From Chitinophagaceae bacterium (GTDB taxonomy: Bacteria > Bacteroidota > Bacteroidia > Chitinophagales > Chitinophagaceae): 64,000 bases of DNA. A program made the position numbers and the translations under genes. Of this stretch, positions 8,919-19,440 are shown one piece after another; the first letter of the stretch is position 1; each line of letters begins with the position of its first letter. Below the pieces are notes generated by a model, which saw nothing but the letters and a program-made list of their open reading frames with translations, searched no databases and was not told where the DNA came from. Location: NCBI GenBank assembly GCA_016720825.1, contig JADKJV010000019.1, positions 43,754 through 107,753 of the forward strand. The letters are read 5' to 3'.

Positions 8919-11489
8919 ATGCTCCGTTCTTTATGTTTTTTCGCCGTGATGTTATTCCTGCAGGCAAATATCCAGGCACAATTGAAATCGCCTGATGAAT
9001 TTCTTGGATATAAAATCGGCAGCCGCTATTCTGCCCACTGGAAAGTGGCCGGTTATTTCCGGCAGGCAGCTGCTGCCATGCCTTCCGTGATGAAGCTGCA
9101 GGACTACGGAGTAACAAACGAAGGCAGGCCCCTGATGGTTGCATTCATCTCTTCCCCGGAAAATATCAGCAACCTGGAGAATATCCGTAAGAATAACCTG
9201 CGTCTGGCCAATCTGTCGCCTGATAAAATGGCCGCCGATGAAAATATGCCCGCTATTGTTTGGCTGAGTTATAATGTACACGGCAATGAAACATCTTCTT
9301 CCGAAGCGGCAATGCTTACATTATTTGCGCTGCTGGATCCTGCCAATACACAAACAAAAGCCTGGCTGAAAAACACGGTGGTGGTGATTGATCCCTGTAT
9401 TAACCCGGATGGCCGCGACCGGTATGTGAACTGGTTTAATTCCATTGCAGGAAAAAACTATGATCCCAAACTGATGGCGCGGGAACATGACGAACCCTGG
9501 CCGGGTGGCAGGACGAACCATTATAATTTCGATCTCAACCGCGACTGGGCCTGGCAAACACAATTAGAAACAAAGCAGCGCATAAAATTGTATAACCAGT
9601 GGCTGCCGCAGGTGCATGTGGATTATCACGAGCAGTTTATCAATGACCCTTATTATTTCGCACCGGCCGCTGAACCTTTCCATGAAGTGATCACACCCTG
9701 GCAGCGTGAATTCCAGGGCATCATCGGAAAAAGTAACGCCAGATATTTTGATGCAAACGGATGGCTGTATTATACCAAAGAGTTTTTTGATCTTTTCTAT
9801 CCTTCTTATGGTGATACTTACCCGATTTATAACGGGGCTATCGGCATGACTTACGAACAGGCAGGTCACGGCATCAGCGGTGCCGCTGTTATCAATGATG
9901 AAGGGGATACGCTGACCCTGCGTGACCGGGTGATGCACCATTACACAACCGGGTTGAGTACTGTTGAAACAGCCTCCGCGCAATCTTCGAGGCTGGTGAA
10001 AGAGTTCCATAAATTTTATAACGATGCGGTCAAGACCGGTGTGGGTGATTATAAATCGTATATCATTCGTAATGCACCGGAAGATGCACAGCGTATCCGC
10101 GCGTTCCTTGAATTGCTTGACCGAAACGGTATCCGTTACACTGGTACTGCATCAGCAAGTGCCAAAGGATATAATTATAACAGCGGACGTGATGAAACAG
10201 TTAACCTCCAGCCACAGGATATCCTGATCAGTGCCCTGCAGCCGAAATCTGCGCTGGTGAAAGTGCTGATGGAGCCCAAATCCAGGTTAAATGATTCAAT
10301 GACCTATGATATTTCAGCCTGGTCTGTTCCTTATGCTTACGGGTTACAGGCATTTGCTTCAAAGGAAATAATCGTTGCAGGGAATTATAATCCGCCTGCT
10401 GCAGTGAATATTCCTGAAACCAGTTATGGGTATGCATTGCCCTGGACAGGCTTGCAATCCGTAAAAACAGCCAGCCGGCTGCTGCAGCAGGGGGTGTTAC
10501 TCCGTTATGCAGAACAACCTTTCGATTTACAGGGAAAACATTTTGAAAGAGGAACTATTTTAATCCTGCGCACAGCTAATAAAACTTTCGGCGACCGGTT
10601 GTGGGCAATGGCCAAAGATGCGGCAATGGAAAACCAGGTTCCCTTATATGCATTGAGCGGAGGCTTAGTGGATAAAGGATTTGATATGGGCAGTGATAAA
10701 GTCCATCCGTTTAAAGCACCACGCGTAGTGATGCTCACCGGTGATGGAGTAAACAGCGGTGCCGCTGGTGAGATCTGGCATTTCTTCGACCAGCAACTGG
10801 ATTACCCTGTTACACTGGTGAATGCAGAATCTGCTTCTACAGCCGACTGGAATAATATTGATGTATTGATTATGCCTAACGGCCGCTATAAATTTTTAAC
10901 TGATAAACCGGCCCTGGAAGCTTTCAAGGCCTGGATTAATAACGGCGGGAAAGTGATTGCGCTGGAAGGCGCCGTGTCGCAGCTTGCTTCCGCTGATCTT
11001 GGTGTGAAAGTGAAAAAAGCAGAAGAAGAGAAAAAAGACGGCGAAGGTGGCTACAATGATCTCCGCACTTACGGTGATCGTGAAAGAGATGCCGTTTCAG
11101 GTTCAGCGCCCGGTTCCATTTACCGGGTTGACCTTGATCCCACACATCCGCTGGCATTTGGTTATCCTGGTTATTATTATACACTCAAAATCGGCACCCG
11201 CGTGTTTGAATTCCTGAAAGATGGCGGATGGAATGTTGGGGTGATTAAAAAAGATAACCAGGTGGCGGGGCTTGTTGGTTCATCCCAAAAAGATAAAATG
11301 AAAGATGCGATGTTGTTAGGTGTTGTTGGGGTGGGGAATGGGAGTATAACAGTGATGGCAGATGATCCGCTGTTCCGTTCTTTCTGGGAGAATGGAAAGC
11401 TGATGTTTTGTAATGCGGTGTTTTTGGCGGGAGATAATTTTTTTTTACCACAAAGCACACAAAGGAATACACAAAGGCCACAAGGTTAA
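8919..11489 (+). CDS. M14 family zinc metallopeptidase, secreted
   Basis: 856 residues with a signal peptide (1-20). The carboxypeptidase domain shows the zinc ligands H121 and E124 (NVHGNETSS), a further His in QVHVDYHEQ (H233 or H237), and the catalytic Glu E313 in MTYEQAGHG. The C-terminal half (residues ~600-830) is a DJ-1/class I glutaminase-like domain frequent in large Bacteroidota M14 proteins. It probably digests peptides outside the cytoplasm. The last ~16 residues, rich in Q, T, R and N, are encoded by the intergenic inverted repeat that starts at about 11445, so the native C-terminus seems to have been replaced or extended by the repeat. Confidence 0.9.
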   Translation: MLRSLCFFAVMLFLQANIQAQLKSPDEFLGYKIGSRYSAHWKVAGYFRQAAAAMPSVMKLQDYGVTNEGRPLMVAFISSPENISNLENIRKNNLRLANLSPDKMAADENMPAIVWLSYNVHGNETSSSEAAMLTLFALLDPANTQTKAWLKNTVVVIDPCINPDGRDRYVNWFNSIAGKNYDPKLMAREHDEPWPGGRTNHYNFDLNRDWAWQTQLETKQRIKLYNQWLPQVHVDYHEQFINDPYYFAPAAEPFHEVITPWQREFQGIIGKSNARYFDANGWLYYTKEFFDLFYPSYGDTYPIYNGAIGMTYEQAGHGISGAAVINDEGDTLTLRDRVMHHYTTGLSTVETASAQSSRLVKEFHKFYNDAVKTGVGDYKSYIIRNAPEDAQRIRAFLELLDRNGIRYTGTASASAKGYNYNSGRDETVNLQPQDILISALQPKSALVKVLMEPKSRLNDSMTYDISAWSVPYAYGLQAFASKEIIVAGNYNPPAAVNIPETSYGYALPWTGLQSVKTASRLLQQGVLLRYAEQPFDLQGKHFERGTILILRTANKTFGDRLWAMAKDAAMENQVPLYALSGGLVDKGFDMGSDKVHPFKAPRVVMLTGDGVNSGAAGEIWHFFDQQLDYPVTLVNAESASTADWNNIDVLIMPNGRYKFLTDKPALEAFKAWINNGGKVIALEGAVSQLASADLGVKVKKAEEEKKDGEGGYNDLRTYGDRERDAVSGSAPGSIYRVDLDPTHPLAFGYPGYYYTLKIGTRVFEFLKDGGWNVGVIKKDNQVAGLVGSSQKDKMKDAMLLGVVGVGNGSITVMADDPLFRSFWENGKLMFCNAVFLAGDNFFLPQSTQRNTQRPQG

Positions 11490-11564
11490 ATACTTTGTGG
11501 CCTTTGCTTTGCCCGCCGTAGCAAAGCGAAGGAGGGTGTATTTCTTTGTGTCCCTTGTGGTAAA
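11445..11564. repeat. dispersed inverted repeat, ACCACAAAG...CTTTGTGGT family, copy 1
   Basis: The left arm begins TTACCACAAAG at about 11446 and the right arm ends CTTGTGGTAAA; both arms carry the word CACAAAGG or its complement. The centre contains GCCCGCCGTAGCAAAGCG followed by AAGGAGGG, also seen at 18.4 kb and 35.1 kb. It overlaps the 3' end of the M14 peptidase gene. It could fold into a long hairpin and act as a terminator or mRNA-protecting structure. Confidence 0.8.
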
Positions 11565-11656
11565 AGAAATGTTGAAAACTTGTGTTAATTCAAACATAAC
11601 AGTCAGGATTCGGCGTGGTAGAAAAAAATAATTTCATGCTCTAATCAAAACAAACC

Positions 11657-13565
11657 ATGGAAAAACAGGAACTGATCAAATGGGGACTGATTGTCGGCAT
11701 TCCCTTTTATATTATTATTCTATAAGTTTATCCTCCGTGTGTTTTTCGGGCTGGTGATAGTGCCCGAAGACCGGATAGGACTTGTGACTAAAAAATTCGT
11801 ATTGTTTGGTCAGCAGGAATTGCCTGAAGGCCGCATCATTGCCACGAAAGGTGAGGCAGGCTTCCAGGCACAGACACTGGCTCCCGGTGTTTATTTCTGG
11901 AAATGGATCTGGCAGTACAGCATCACTTTCCAGCCATTTATTGTAATCCCAACCGGCAAAATCGGTTTGATACTGGCCAAAGATGGTGCGGAACTGGAAA
12001 CAGGCCGTATCCTCGGCCGCAGGGTTGAATGCGATTCATTCCAGGACTCAGAAGCGTTCCTGAGGAACGGCGGACGCAAGGGCCGTCAGACAGCATTCAT
12101 TGCGCCGGGTTCTTACCGGATAAATACTTTGCTGTTTGAATTGGAGCTGACGGATATGACCATGATACCGGATAATGCAGTAGGTGTTGTAACCACGCTG
12201 GAAGGTAAGTCACTGGAAGAAGGACAGATTGCCGGTAAGATTATCATGGATCATGACAAATTCCAGAACGTAGATAAATTCCTTGACAACAGCGGTTATA
12301 AAGGTTTGCAGGAACAGGTCATTCTGGCCGGTTCTTATTTCCTCAACCCCTGGTTTGCCAAACTGGAAATGGTGAGGATGACAGAAATCGCCATTGGTCA
12401 CGTTGGCGTGGTGATCAGTTATGTGGGTGCTGAAGGCAAAGACCTCAGTGGTGTGGAATTTAAACACGGGAATATTGTAGCTAAAGGCTTTAAAGGCGTA
12501 TGGGCAGAGCCATTGGGTCCGGGTAAATATCCCATCAACCCATATATCATGAAAGTGGAACTCGTGCCCACCACCAACCTGGTATTGAACTGGGCGAGCG
12601 CAAGAAGTGAATCACACCAGCTGGATAAAAACCTTTCTACCATTACTGTTCGCAGTAAGGATGGTTTCCCTTTCAACCTGGATGTATCGCAAATCATTCA
12701 CATCCCTACCACAGAAGCGCCAAAAGTGATTGCCCGCTTTGGTAATATGAATAACCTGGTCAGCCAGGTGCTTGAACCCACTATCGGGAACTATTTCCGG
12801 AACAGTGCGCAGGACAGCGACGTGATTGCTTTCCTCGGTACCAGGAAGGAAAGGCAGCAATCGGCCAAAGACCATATTGGTAAAGTACTTGAGCAATACA
12901 ATGTATATGGCGTGGATACCCTGATTGGTGATATCGTGCCTCCGGAAAGCCTGATGAAAACGCTGACCGACCGTAAACTCGCCGAAGAGCAGAAGATCAC
13001 TTACGACACCGAGAAAAAAGCACAGGAAACCCGCCAGACACTGGAAAAAGAAACTGCCATTGCAGAAATGCAGAAAGAAATTGTGAAGGCTGACCAGGGC
13101 GTACTGATTGCTGAAAGGATTGCCGATGCTTCCGTTAAAAAAGCAACCGGTGATGCCAACAGCGTACGCCTGCAGGCCACAGCAGAAGCGGATCGTTTGA
13201 AACTGCTTGCCAGTGGTGAAGCGGAAAAAACAAGGGTGCTGGCCAAAGCGGATTCTGAAAAAATTGAGCTGCTGGCGAAAGCAGAAGCTGAAAAGATTTC
13301 AGTGACTGGTAATGCCGAAGCGGAAAAAATCCTGGCGATTGGTAAATCAAACGCTGAATCTTATAAATTGTCCGTAGAAGCCATGGGCGGCGATAATTTT
13401 ACGCAACTGAAAGTGATGGAATCCATCGCGCAGCAAAATGTGAAAATCATGCCGGATGTGCTGATTGGTGGAACAGATGGTGCGAATGGTGGGATCAGCG
13501 GGCTGCTGGGGTTACAGATACTGGAAAAGCTGGGGAAGAAAGTAGATCCGGGGAAAGGGGAATAA
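11657..13565 (+). CDS. SPFH/Band 7 domain protein, flotillin-like (frameshifted near the N-terminus)
   Basis: About 635 residues. An N-terminal membrane segment is followed by VPEDRIGLVTKKFVLFG, repeated beta-rich lead-in modules, and an SPFH/Band 7 core (about residues 300-430, with TVRSKDGFPFNLDVSQIIHIP). A long Ala/Glu/Lys-rich coiled coil with AEAEK-type heptads (13000-13340) and a Gly-rich end complete it. Flotillin-like proteins form membrane-bound oligomers that organise microdomains. ATG at 11657 (MEKQELIKWG) gives a plausible membrane anchor but runs into TAA at about 11721; the body of the gene is in the next frame, so I place an indel at about 11709-11722. The partner gene is not evident. 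Confidence 0.8.
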
Positions 13566-13570
13566 ATACA

Positions 13571-13641
13571 TTTTACCACAAAGGCCACAAAGATGTACTT
13601 CTTTGTGGCCTTCGTTTTTCTTAGTGTTCTTTGTGGTAAAA
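13571..13641. repeat. dispersed inverted repeat, ACCACAAAG...CTTTGTGGT family, copy 2
   Basis: TTTTACCACAAAGG at the left end is matched by CTTTGTGGTAAAA at the right. Inside, CACAAAGATG...CTTTGTGGCC forms a second nested stem. It lies 6 bp after the SPFH gene stop, in a terminator-like place. It is followed at 13670-13702 by another simple repeat of CTTCCCGACTT-type words. Confidence 0.8.
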
Positions 13642-13733
13642 TGCCTTTTATAATTTAACCACACCACTTCCCGACTTTCCGTCTTCCGGACTTCCCGACT
13701 TCACTTATATTCGTAGAATAATTGACTCCAACG

Positions 13734-16223
13734 ATGAAGAAATGCTCTCTGATGCTGCTGACTGTATTCGCCTGCACGATGATCCGTGCCCAGGCACCAC
13801 AATCCTGGACTTCCGCTGAAATGTACCAGGCCATCCGCAAGCTGAATGTGCTGGGATCTGTACTTTATGTGGCCGCTCACCCGGATGATGAGAATACCAG
13901 GCTGATTGCTTATTTCTCCAAGGATCGCTTATACCGCACTGGTTATTTATCCATGACCCGTGGCGATGGCGGGCAGAACCTGATCGGAAATGACCAGGGC
14001 ATTGACCTGGGGCTGATCCGCACCCAGGAATTATTATCTGCCCGGCGCATTGATGGCGGCGAACAATTTTTTACCAGGGCATTTGATTTCGGTTTCTCCA
14101 AAAACCCGGAAGAGACATTTACCAAATGGGATAAAGAAAAAATCCTCAGTGATGTTGTTTGGGTAATACGCAAATTCCAGCCCGATGTAATAGTAACCCG
14201 TTTCCCCACAACCGGTGAAGGTGGTCACGGTCACCACACAGCCTCCGCCATTTTAGCCAATGAAGCTTTTACCGCAGCTGCTGATCCGAATCGTTTTCCC
14301 GAACAATTAAAATATGTAAAGCCCTGGCAGGCGAAACGCATTTGCTGGAACACGTTCAATTTCGGTTCTGTTAATACCCAGGCCAATGACCAGTTCCATT
14401 TTGATGTGGGTGGTTATAACCCGCTCCTTGGGAAAAGTTATGGTGAAATTGCCGCCACCAGCCGGAGCCAGCACAAGAGCCAGGGTTTTGGTGTTCCGGC
14501 ATCCAGAGGGGAGGCGATAGAATATTTTAAAACAACAGGCGGCACCGCGCCGGCAGAAGATTTACTGGATGGTATTGATCAAACATGGTCAAGGGTGCCC
14601 GGTGCAGAGAATGTAGCACAGCAGGTAAATGCTGTATCTGCAGGATTTGATTTTATGCATCCCGAAAAATCAGTGAAAGCACTGGTTGAATTATATAAAC
14701 TGATTGCTGCTTTACCGGAAGGTTACTGGCGTACAAAGAAACTGGCAGAAACCCAAACCCTGATTGAGCAATGCAGTGGTTTGTTTATGGATGCAACAAC
14801 ATCAGAAGTATCCGTGGCGCAGACTGACTCGGCGAAAATCATTTTCGTATTCAATAACAGGCTTGGGACAAATACCATGCTGAAGCATTTAAGTGTGGAT
14901 GGGTTTGACAGCAGTTTCACGCAGCTGCTTGGAAAGAATAAAAACCTCGTTTTTGATAAAAAGATTTACGTTCCGGCCTCCAGGCCCATTACTGAACCTT
15001 ACTGGCTGGAAGAAAAAATGGAGACTGGGTATTATAATGTATTGAACCTGCAGAAAATCGGTCAGCCGGACGTAGACCCGTCTTTTGAAATAAAGATTAC
15101 ACTGAATATAGAAGGATATGATTTTGTGTTCCGCAAACCGGTAAAATACAAATTCACTGATCCGGTAAAAGGGGAATTGTATGAACCGTTTGTAGTGCTG
15201 CCTGCCTATACACTGCGGATCAGTCCGGATATTATCATCGGCACAGATAAATTCCATGTCGATAAAACATTTACATCCAATAAAGCGGGCAATGCGGTGT
15301 CTGCCGGTTATGCCGTGAAAAACGAAATGCGCCTGACGGATACCATACTGCTTGGTAAAAATGAGATCAGGACGGCCATTGAAAATTCAGGCATTGAATT
15401 TCCACCCGCCGCTTGACAAAGAAGGCAGTTCTTACCGTTACCACGAAAACCGTACATATACTGACACACGCACAGGCCAGGAATTGCACGATCGCATCAG
15501 TATCAAATATGATCACATCCCTTATATCAATTATTTCAAACCTTCCACGGCTGATATCAGGCTGATCAACCTCGTTACGTACGGCAAAAAAATCGGGTAT
15601 ATAACCGGCGCGGGCGATAAAGTGCCGGAAGCGCTGGAGCAAATGGGATTTGAAGTGACCATTCTTACTGAAAAAGACCTGGCTAAAATCCCGTTAGCTC
15701 AGTTTGATGCCATCCTGACCGGTGTGCGGGCGTATAACACGAATGAATGGATGAATGCCTATTATGATAAACTGATGGCATATGTGAATAACGGCGGCAA
15801 CCTGATTGTGCAGTATAATACCAGCAACCAGATTGGTCCGTCCGCGCCAAGATCAGCCCTTATCCTTTTGATATCAGCCGTACGCGTGTTACCGATGAAA
15901 ATGCAGACGTCAGCATCCTGAAGCCGGAGCATCCTGTACTGAATTTCCCCAATAAAATCACAAATGAAGACTTTAAGGGCTGGATACAGGAGCGGAGTAT
16001 CTATCATGCATCGAACTTTGATAAAACAAAATTCGAAACCATATTTTCCATGCATGATCCGGGGGAAAAAGATGATGAAGGCAGTCTGATAATCGGGAAA
16101 TACGGCAAAGGATATTTTACTTATACAGGGATTGTGTTTTTCAGGGAATTGCCTGCTGGCGTGCCTGGGGCTTACCGGTTACTTGCTAATCTGATTGCAT
16201 TGAATAAAAAGAAGGGATTTTAA
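13734..16223 (+). CDS. PIG-L family deacetylase, secreted, large form (two frameshifts)
   Basis: About 830 residues. Signal peptide 1-20 (MKKCSLMLLTVFACTMIRAQ). The LmbE/PIG-L zinc motif AHPDDE is at residues 48-53, and the second metal motif GGHGHHTASA follows near residue 165. PIG-L enzymes remove N-acetyl groups from amino sugars. The long C-terminal part ends in a glutamine-amidotransferase-like segment. Two missing bases break the frame: at about 15404-15406 (a C run, where the protein continues PPLDKEGSSYRYHE) and at about 15840 (GPVRAKISPYPFD after repair). The stop is at 16223. The start at 13734 fits the signal peptide better than TTG at 13722. It sits before two small membrane proteins and a symporter, so it may act on a sugar derivative that the symporter then imports. 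Confidence 0.85.
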
Positions 16224-16226
16224 TAC

Positions 16227-16296
16227 AAAACCACAAAGGACACAAAGTCTTCATCTTTGTGTCCTTTGTTTAACCTTTGTGTGCTTAGTGGTTAAA
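16227..16296. repeat. dispersed inverted repeat, ACCACAAAG...CTTTGTGGT family, copy 3
   Basis: AAAACCACAAAGGACACAAAG is answered by CTTTGTGTCCTTTG and then by a looser right end, CTTAGTGGTT. It sits between the deacetylase stop and the small membrane protein gene at 16305, inside what otherwise looks like an operon. Confidence 0.75.
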
Positions 16297-16304
16297 ATAA
16301 AAAA

Positions 16305-16481
16305 ATGACTGAAGTAAAGAAAACAGATAGTAAGAGAGGCGAGGTTGCTTTCATATTTGCCATCATACTTGGCCTCGTATTGGGCACCGCCATCAAAAAA
16401 ATCCGTATCGGCATCATGATCGGCCTGGTACTGGGTATACTGATTGTAGTAACCGGCTGGCTCCGCTCAACCCGTAAATAA
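16305..16481 (+). CDS. small membrane protein of 58 residues
   Basis: Reads MTEVKKTDSKRGEVAFIF... with a short charged N-terminus, a first hydrophobic segment at about residues 14-30, a basic turn (KKIRIG), a second at about 35-52, and a basic tail (RSTRK): two membrane helices with both ends probably inside. It is followed 3 bp later by another small membrane protein whose stop overlaps the symporter start. That tight packing is the main support for the gene being real. I do not recognise the family; a symporter accessory role is an inference from position. Confidence 0.6.
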   Translation: MTEVKKTDSKRGEVAFIFAIILGLVLGTAIKKIRIGIMIGLVLGILIVVTGWLRSTRK

Positions 16482-16484
16482 ACC

Positions 16485-16610
16485 ATGCAGCATACTGATA
16501 ACGATAAAGCACCGATTACAGGCAAGTGGAGCCACTGGTATGTAGCGGTGATTGCATTCCTGCTGCTATTGATTTTCCTGTTTCAATTATTCACTCGTAA
16601 TTTTTCATGA
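16485..16610 (+). CDS. small single-pass membrane protein of 41 residues, overlapping the symporter start
   Basis: Reads MQHTDNDKAPITGKWSHWYV..., with a hydrophilic N-terminus and one hydrophobic helix at about residues 18-35 that is almost all V, A, I, L and F. The stop TGA overlaps the ATG of the symporter gene (ATGA at 16607-16610), a translational-coupling arrangement. Small single-pass proteins encoded next to sodium:solute symporters may be accessory subunits, but I cannot name a family here. Confidence 0.6.
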   Translation: MQHTDNDKAPITGKWSHWYVAVIAFLLLLIFLFQLFTRNFS

Positions 16611-18343
16611 ACCGGATTGACTGGATCATATTATTCGTCACGCTGATCACCATGGTGGGGTATGGCCTGTATAAAAGCCGCACCACTAAAAACCTGGACG
16701 GATATTTCCTGTCGAACCGCTCCATGCCCTGGGGGCTCATCCTGCTCAGCATCATGGGTACACAGGCGAGCGCCATTACTTTTTTATCAGCACCCGGACA
16801 GGCATATACCGACGGCATGCGGTTTGTGCAATATTATTTCGGGTTGCCCATCGCCATGGTGGTGATCTGTATATTTTTTGTACCGGTCTTCAGCCGGCTG
16901 AAAGTATACACGGCGTATGAATACCTGGAGAACCGGTTTGATTCCAAAACAAGGAGCCTGACGTCATTCATATTCTTATTGCAACGGGGCGTTTCAACAG
17001 GTATCAGCATTTTCGCGCCTTCGATTATCCTGGCCACGTTGCTGCACTGGAATATTTACTGACCAATCTCTTCATGGGTGGCTTGTTGATTATTTATACA
17101 ATCAGCGGTGGCGCAAGGGCAATTGCCTATACACAGCAATTGCAGTTATTCATTGTATTTACCGGGGATGATACTGGCGGCTATTATGGTGGTGCGTCTT
17201 TTACCCGGAGGTATGGGATTTACAGAAGCGTTACAGGTGGGCGGGAAACTGGGCCGGCTGAATGTGATTACAACGGGCTTTGACAACAACGGGCATTTTA
17301 ACTGGGGCGATAAATACAATCTCTTCAGCGGGATCATTGGCGGATTCTTCCTGGCCTTATCTTATTTCGGTACCGACCAGAGCCAAGTGGGCCGTTACCT
17401 GACCGCCAGATCACTCAAGCAAAGCCGGATTGGATTGCTGATGAACGGATTTGTGAAAGTGCCCATGCAGTTTGGTATTCTTTTAATCGGTGTACTGGTA
17501 TTCACCTTTTACCAGTTTAATGATGCTCCTGTATTTTTTAACCAGAATGAGATCAAGAAAATAGAAAATTCCCCGCTCCGTGATTCTTTCCGTGTGGTGA
17601 ATGATCAATATACTGCGTTGGGAAAGCAAAAACAGGTGCTGGTAAAGCAATTGGGTAACTCGCTGAAGGCTGATGATAAAGTTCAGATAGAACAGCAGTC
17701 CGTATTACTCAGGTCCATGCAGCATGAATCCGACAGCCTGCGGAAAAAAGTAAAAGCCTGGATCGGGTCCGATAAGGTCAAAGGGGATAATAACGATACC
17801 AATTTTGTATTCCTCCGGTTTGTAGTAGATCATTTGCCGGAAGGTCTGGTCGGATTACTGATTGCGATTATCTTCCTGGCTTCCTGGGGCAGCATTGCGG
17901 CTGCCATCAATGCCCTCGCATCCTGTACCATGGTGGATTTCCACCGGCGTTACACCAAAAAGAAGGACAGCCCGGAAAGGGAATACCGCCTGTCAAAATG
18001 GTATTCATTTGGCTGGGGTGTATTCTCAATCATCGTTGCGATGTATAGCTATAACCTCGGCAACAGCCTGATTGAAACGGTGAACGAACTGGGTTCTTTG
18101 TTCTACGGTTCTGTGCTTGGCGTTTTCCTGGTGGCCTTATTCATGAAAAAAATCAAAAGCGGAACAGTGGTGTTCTGGGCTACGCTGGCTACTCAGCTGA
18201 TCGTGCTGGTTATTTATATCATGTCTAAAATGAAAATTATCGGCCTGGGATTCCTGTGGTTAAACCCGATTGGAGCATTAGGAGTTGTAATAATTAGTTC
18301 GATGCTGAACTGGAGCAAAAAATTTAACCACAAAGGCCACTAA
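16607..18343 (+). CDS. sodium:solute symporter (SSS family), two compensating indels
   Basis: About 578 residues with 13 or so membrane helices, the LeuT-fold sodium symporter family. It begins MNRIDWIILFVTLITMVGYG and has the family mark near LDGYFLSNRSMPWG. After the eighth helix it carries a ~95-residue hydrophilic insertion with coiled-coil character (about 17550-17800). The frame is lost at about 17060, where TACTGACC lacks one C, and regained at about 17163, where GGGG has one G too many. Between them the protein reads LTNLFMGGLLIIYTISGGARA in the middle frame. The last residues (NHKGH) come from the repeat that begins at about 18324. The substrate is probably a product of the upstream deacetylase, by inference. 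Confidence 0.85.
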
Positions 18344-18477
18344 GGAATACACCCTCCTTCGCTTTGCTTATGCTTGCGCTGAAGCTTCAGCATAGGCGCA
18401 CGGCGGGCAAAGCAAAGGCCACAAAGTAAAATGCTTTGTGGCCTTTGTGTATTAGCCTTGTGGACTTAGTGGTAAAA
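18324..18477. repeat. dispersed inverted repeat, ACCACAAAG...CTTTGTGGT family, long copy 4
   Basis: Starts TTTAACCACAAAGGCCAC inside the 3' end of the symporter gene and closes with a looser right end, GGACTTAGTGGTAAA. The centre contains CTTCGCTTTGC, an inner palindrome GCTGAAGCTTCAGC, and GGCGGGCAAAGC, the same core type as copies 1 and 5. It is followed by ATCTAATATCTGATATCTA simple repeats at about 18518-18548. Confidence 0.8.
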
Positions 18478-18548
18478 TAAAATTGCTAATTGTTCGGGCG
18501 TTTCAATCTTTCACGCCATCTAATATCTGATATCTAATATCTGATATC

Positions 18549-19382
18549 TTACTTGTTGAGTTCTGCGAGAAGTTTCTCATTCAACCTCACATAATCATCA
18601 TTCTTCTGCGCAGCCGCCAGTTCTTTAGATTTCTCTGCAGCTTTTTTAGCGTCATCAATTTTTCCCAGTTTAGCCAGGCAGTTCGCGCGCTGGTGGTGCA
18701 TCCAGAAAGCATCGGGGTTTGCTTCAACCGCTTTGTCGAACCATCCCAGTGCCTGGTTCAGGTCTTTGCCATTCTCCATATAATAGAGGGCGGCTGCGTA
18801 GTAGGGACGGTTGTCTTTGTTCATGAGCTGGTCAATCTGGCCCATGATTTTGGTTTCAACATCTGTGCTGACCGGGATGATCACAGCAGTTTTGTCCCAC
18901 ATCAGGTGGATTTCGCAGCTGTTGGGTTTAATGTTGGCGATCTGGATAGTGAAAGTTTCCATGCTTTCATCCATGTTGTAGGTTTTGGCTTCAATCCGGG
19001 CAACATCCATATCCTCTTTGTAGGCAGCAGGACTGGTAACATCCAGTTGTTTGGTGATGATTACTGTCCATGTTTTACGGTCAGGGATTGTAAGCAGGCC
19101 ATATTTACCGGCAGGTACTTTTTTGTCACCGATCATAACCTCATCACCAAAAGTAATCGTGGTGGCGGAATTGGCACCGGTGCGCCATACTTTACCAAAA
19201 GGCACGAGGTCGCCGAAAATTTTACGGCCTTTAATACCGGGACGGGAATAAGACAACTCGATATTGGCAAGGCCAAAGTCTTGTTTAATGGTCTGGGTAG
19301 GGCTGGGAGCAGGGGTGCGTAATTGCGCAGTTCCTTCCAGCATACAAATAGTGGCTAGGCAAATCAGCAGGGTTTTTTTCAT
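18549..19382 (-). CDS. DUF2911 domain protein with C-terminal TPR
   Basis: 277 residues with a signal peptide (1-19). The DUF2911 domain covers about residues 25-180 and shows its usual marks: IELSYSRPGIKGRKIFG, WRTGANSATTITF and VPAGKYGLLTIP. The last ~80 residues form helical TPR-like repeats (ALGWFDKAVEANPDAFWMHHQ). DUF2911 proteins are abundant secreted proteins in Bacteroidota with no proven reaction. It stands alone, with repeat-rich sequence downstream. Confidence 0.85.
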   Translation of the reverse strand: MKKTLLICLATICMLEGTAQLRTPAPSPTQTIKQDFGLANIELSYSRPGIKGRKIFGDLVPFGKVWRTGANSATTITFGDEVMIGDKKVPAGKYGLLTIPDRKTWTVIITKQLDVTSPAAYKEDMDVARIEAKTYNMDESMETFTIQIANIKPNSCEIHLMWDKTAVIIPVSTDVETKIMGQIDQLMNKDNRPYYAAALYYMENGKDLNQALGWFDKAVEANPDAFWMHHQRANCLAKLGKIDDAKKAAEKSKELAAAQKNDDYVRLNEKLLAELNK

Positions 19383-19440
19383 CGCGTGGTTTTTTTAGAC
19401 AGCAAAGGTAAGGCCTTGGCTGAATACCCAACGATGCAGA

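Noticed and set aside
16607..18343. Programmed frameshifting in the symporter gene
   Set aside because: Two single-base changes of opposite sign about 100 bp apart, the second in a G run, are simpler as sequencing errors; many unrelated genes nearby show the same type.
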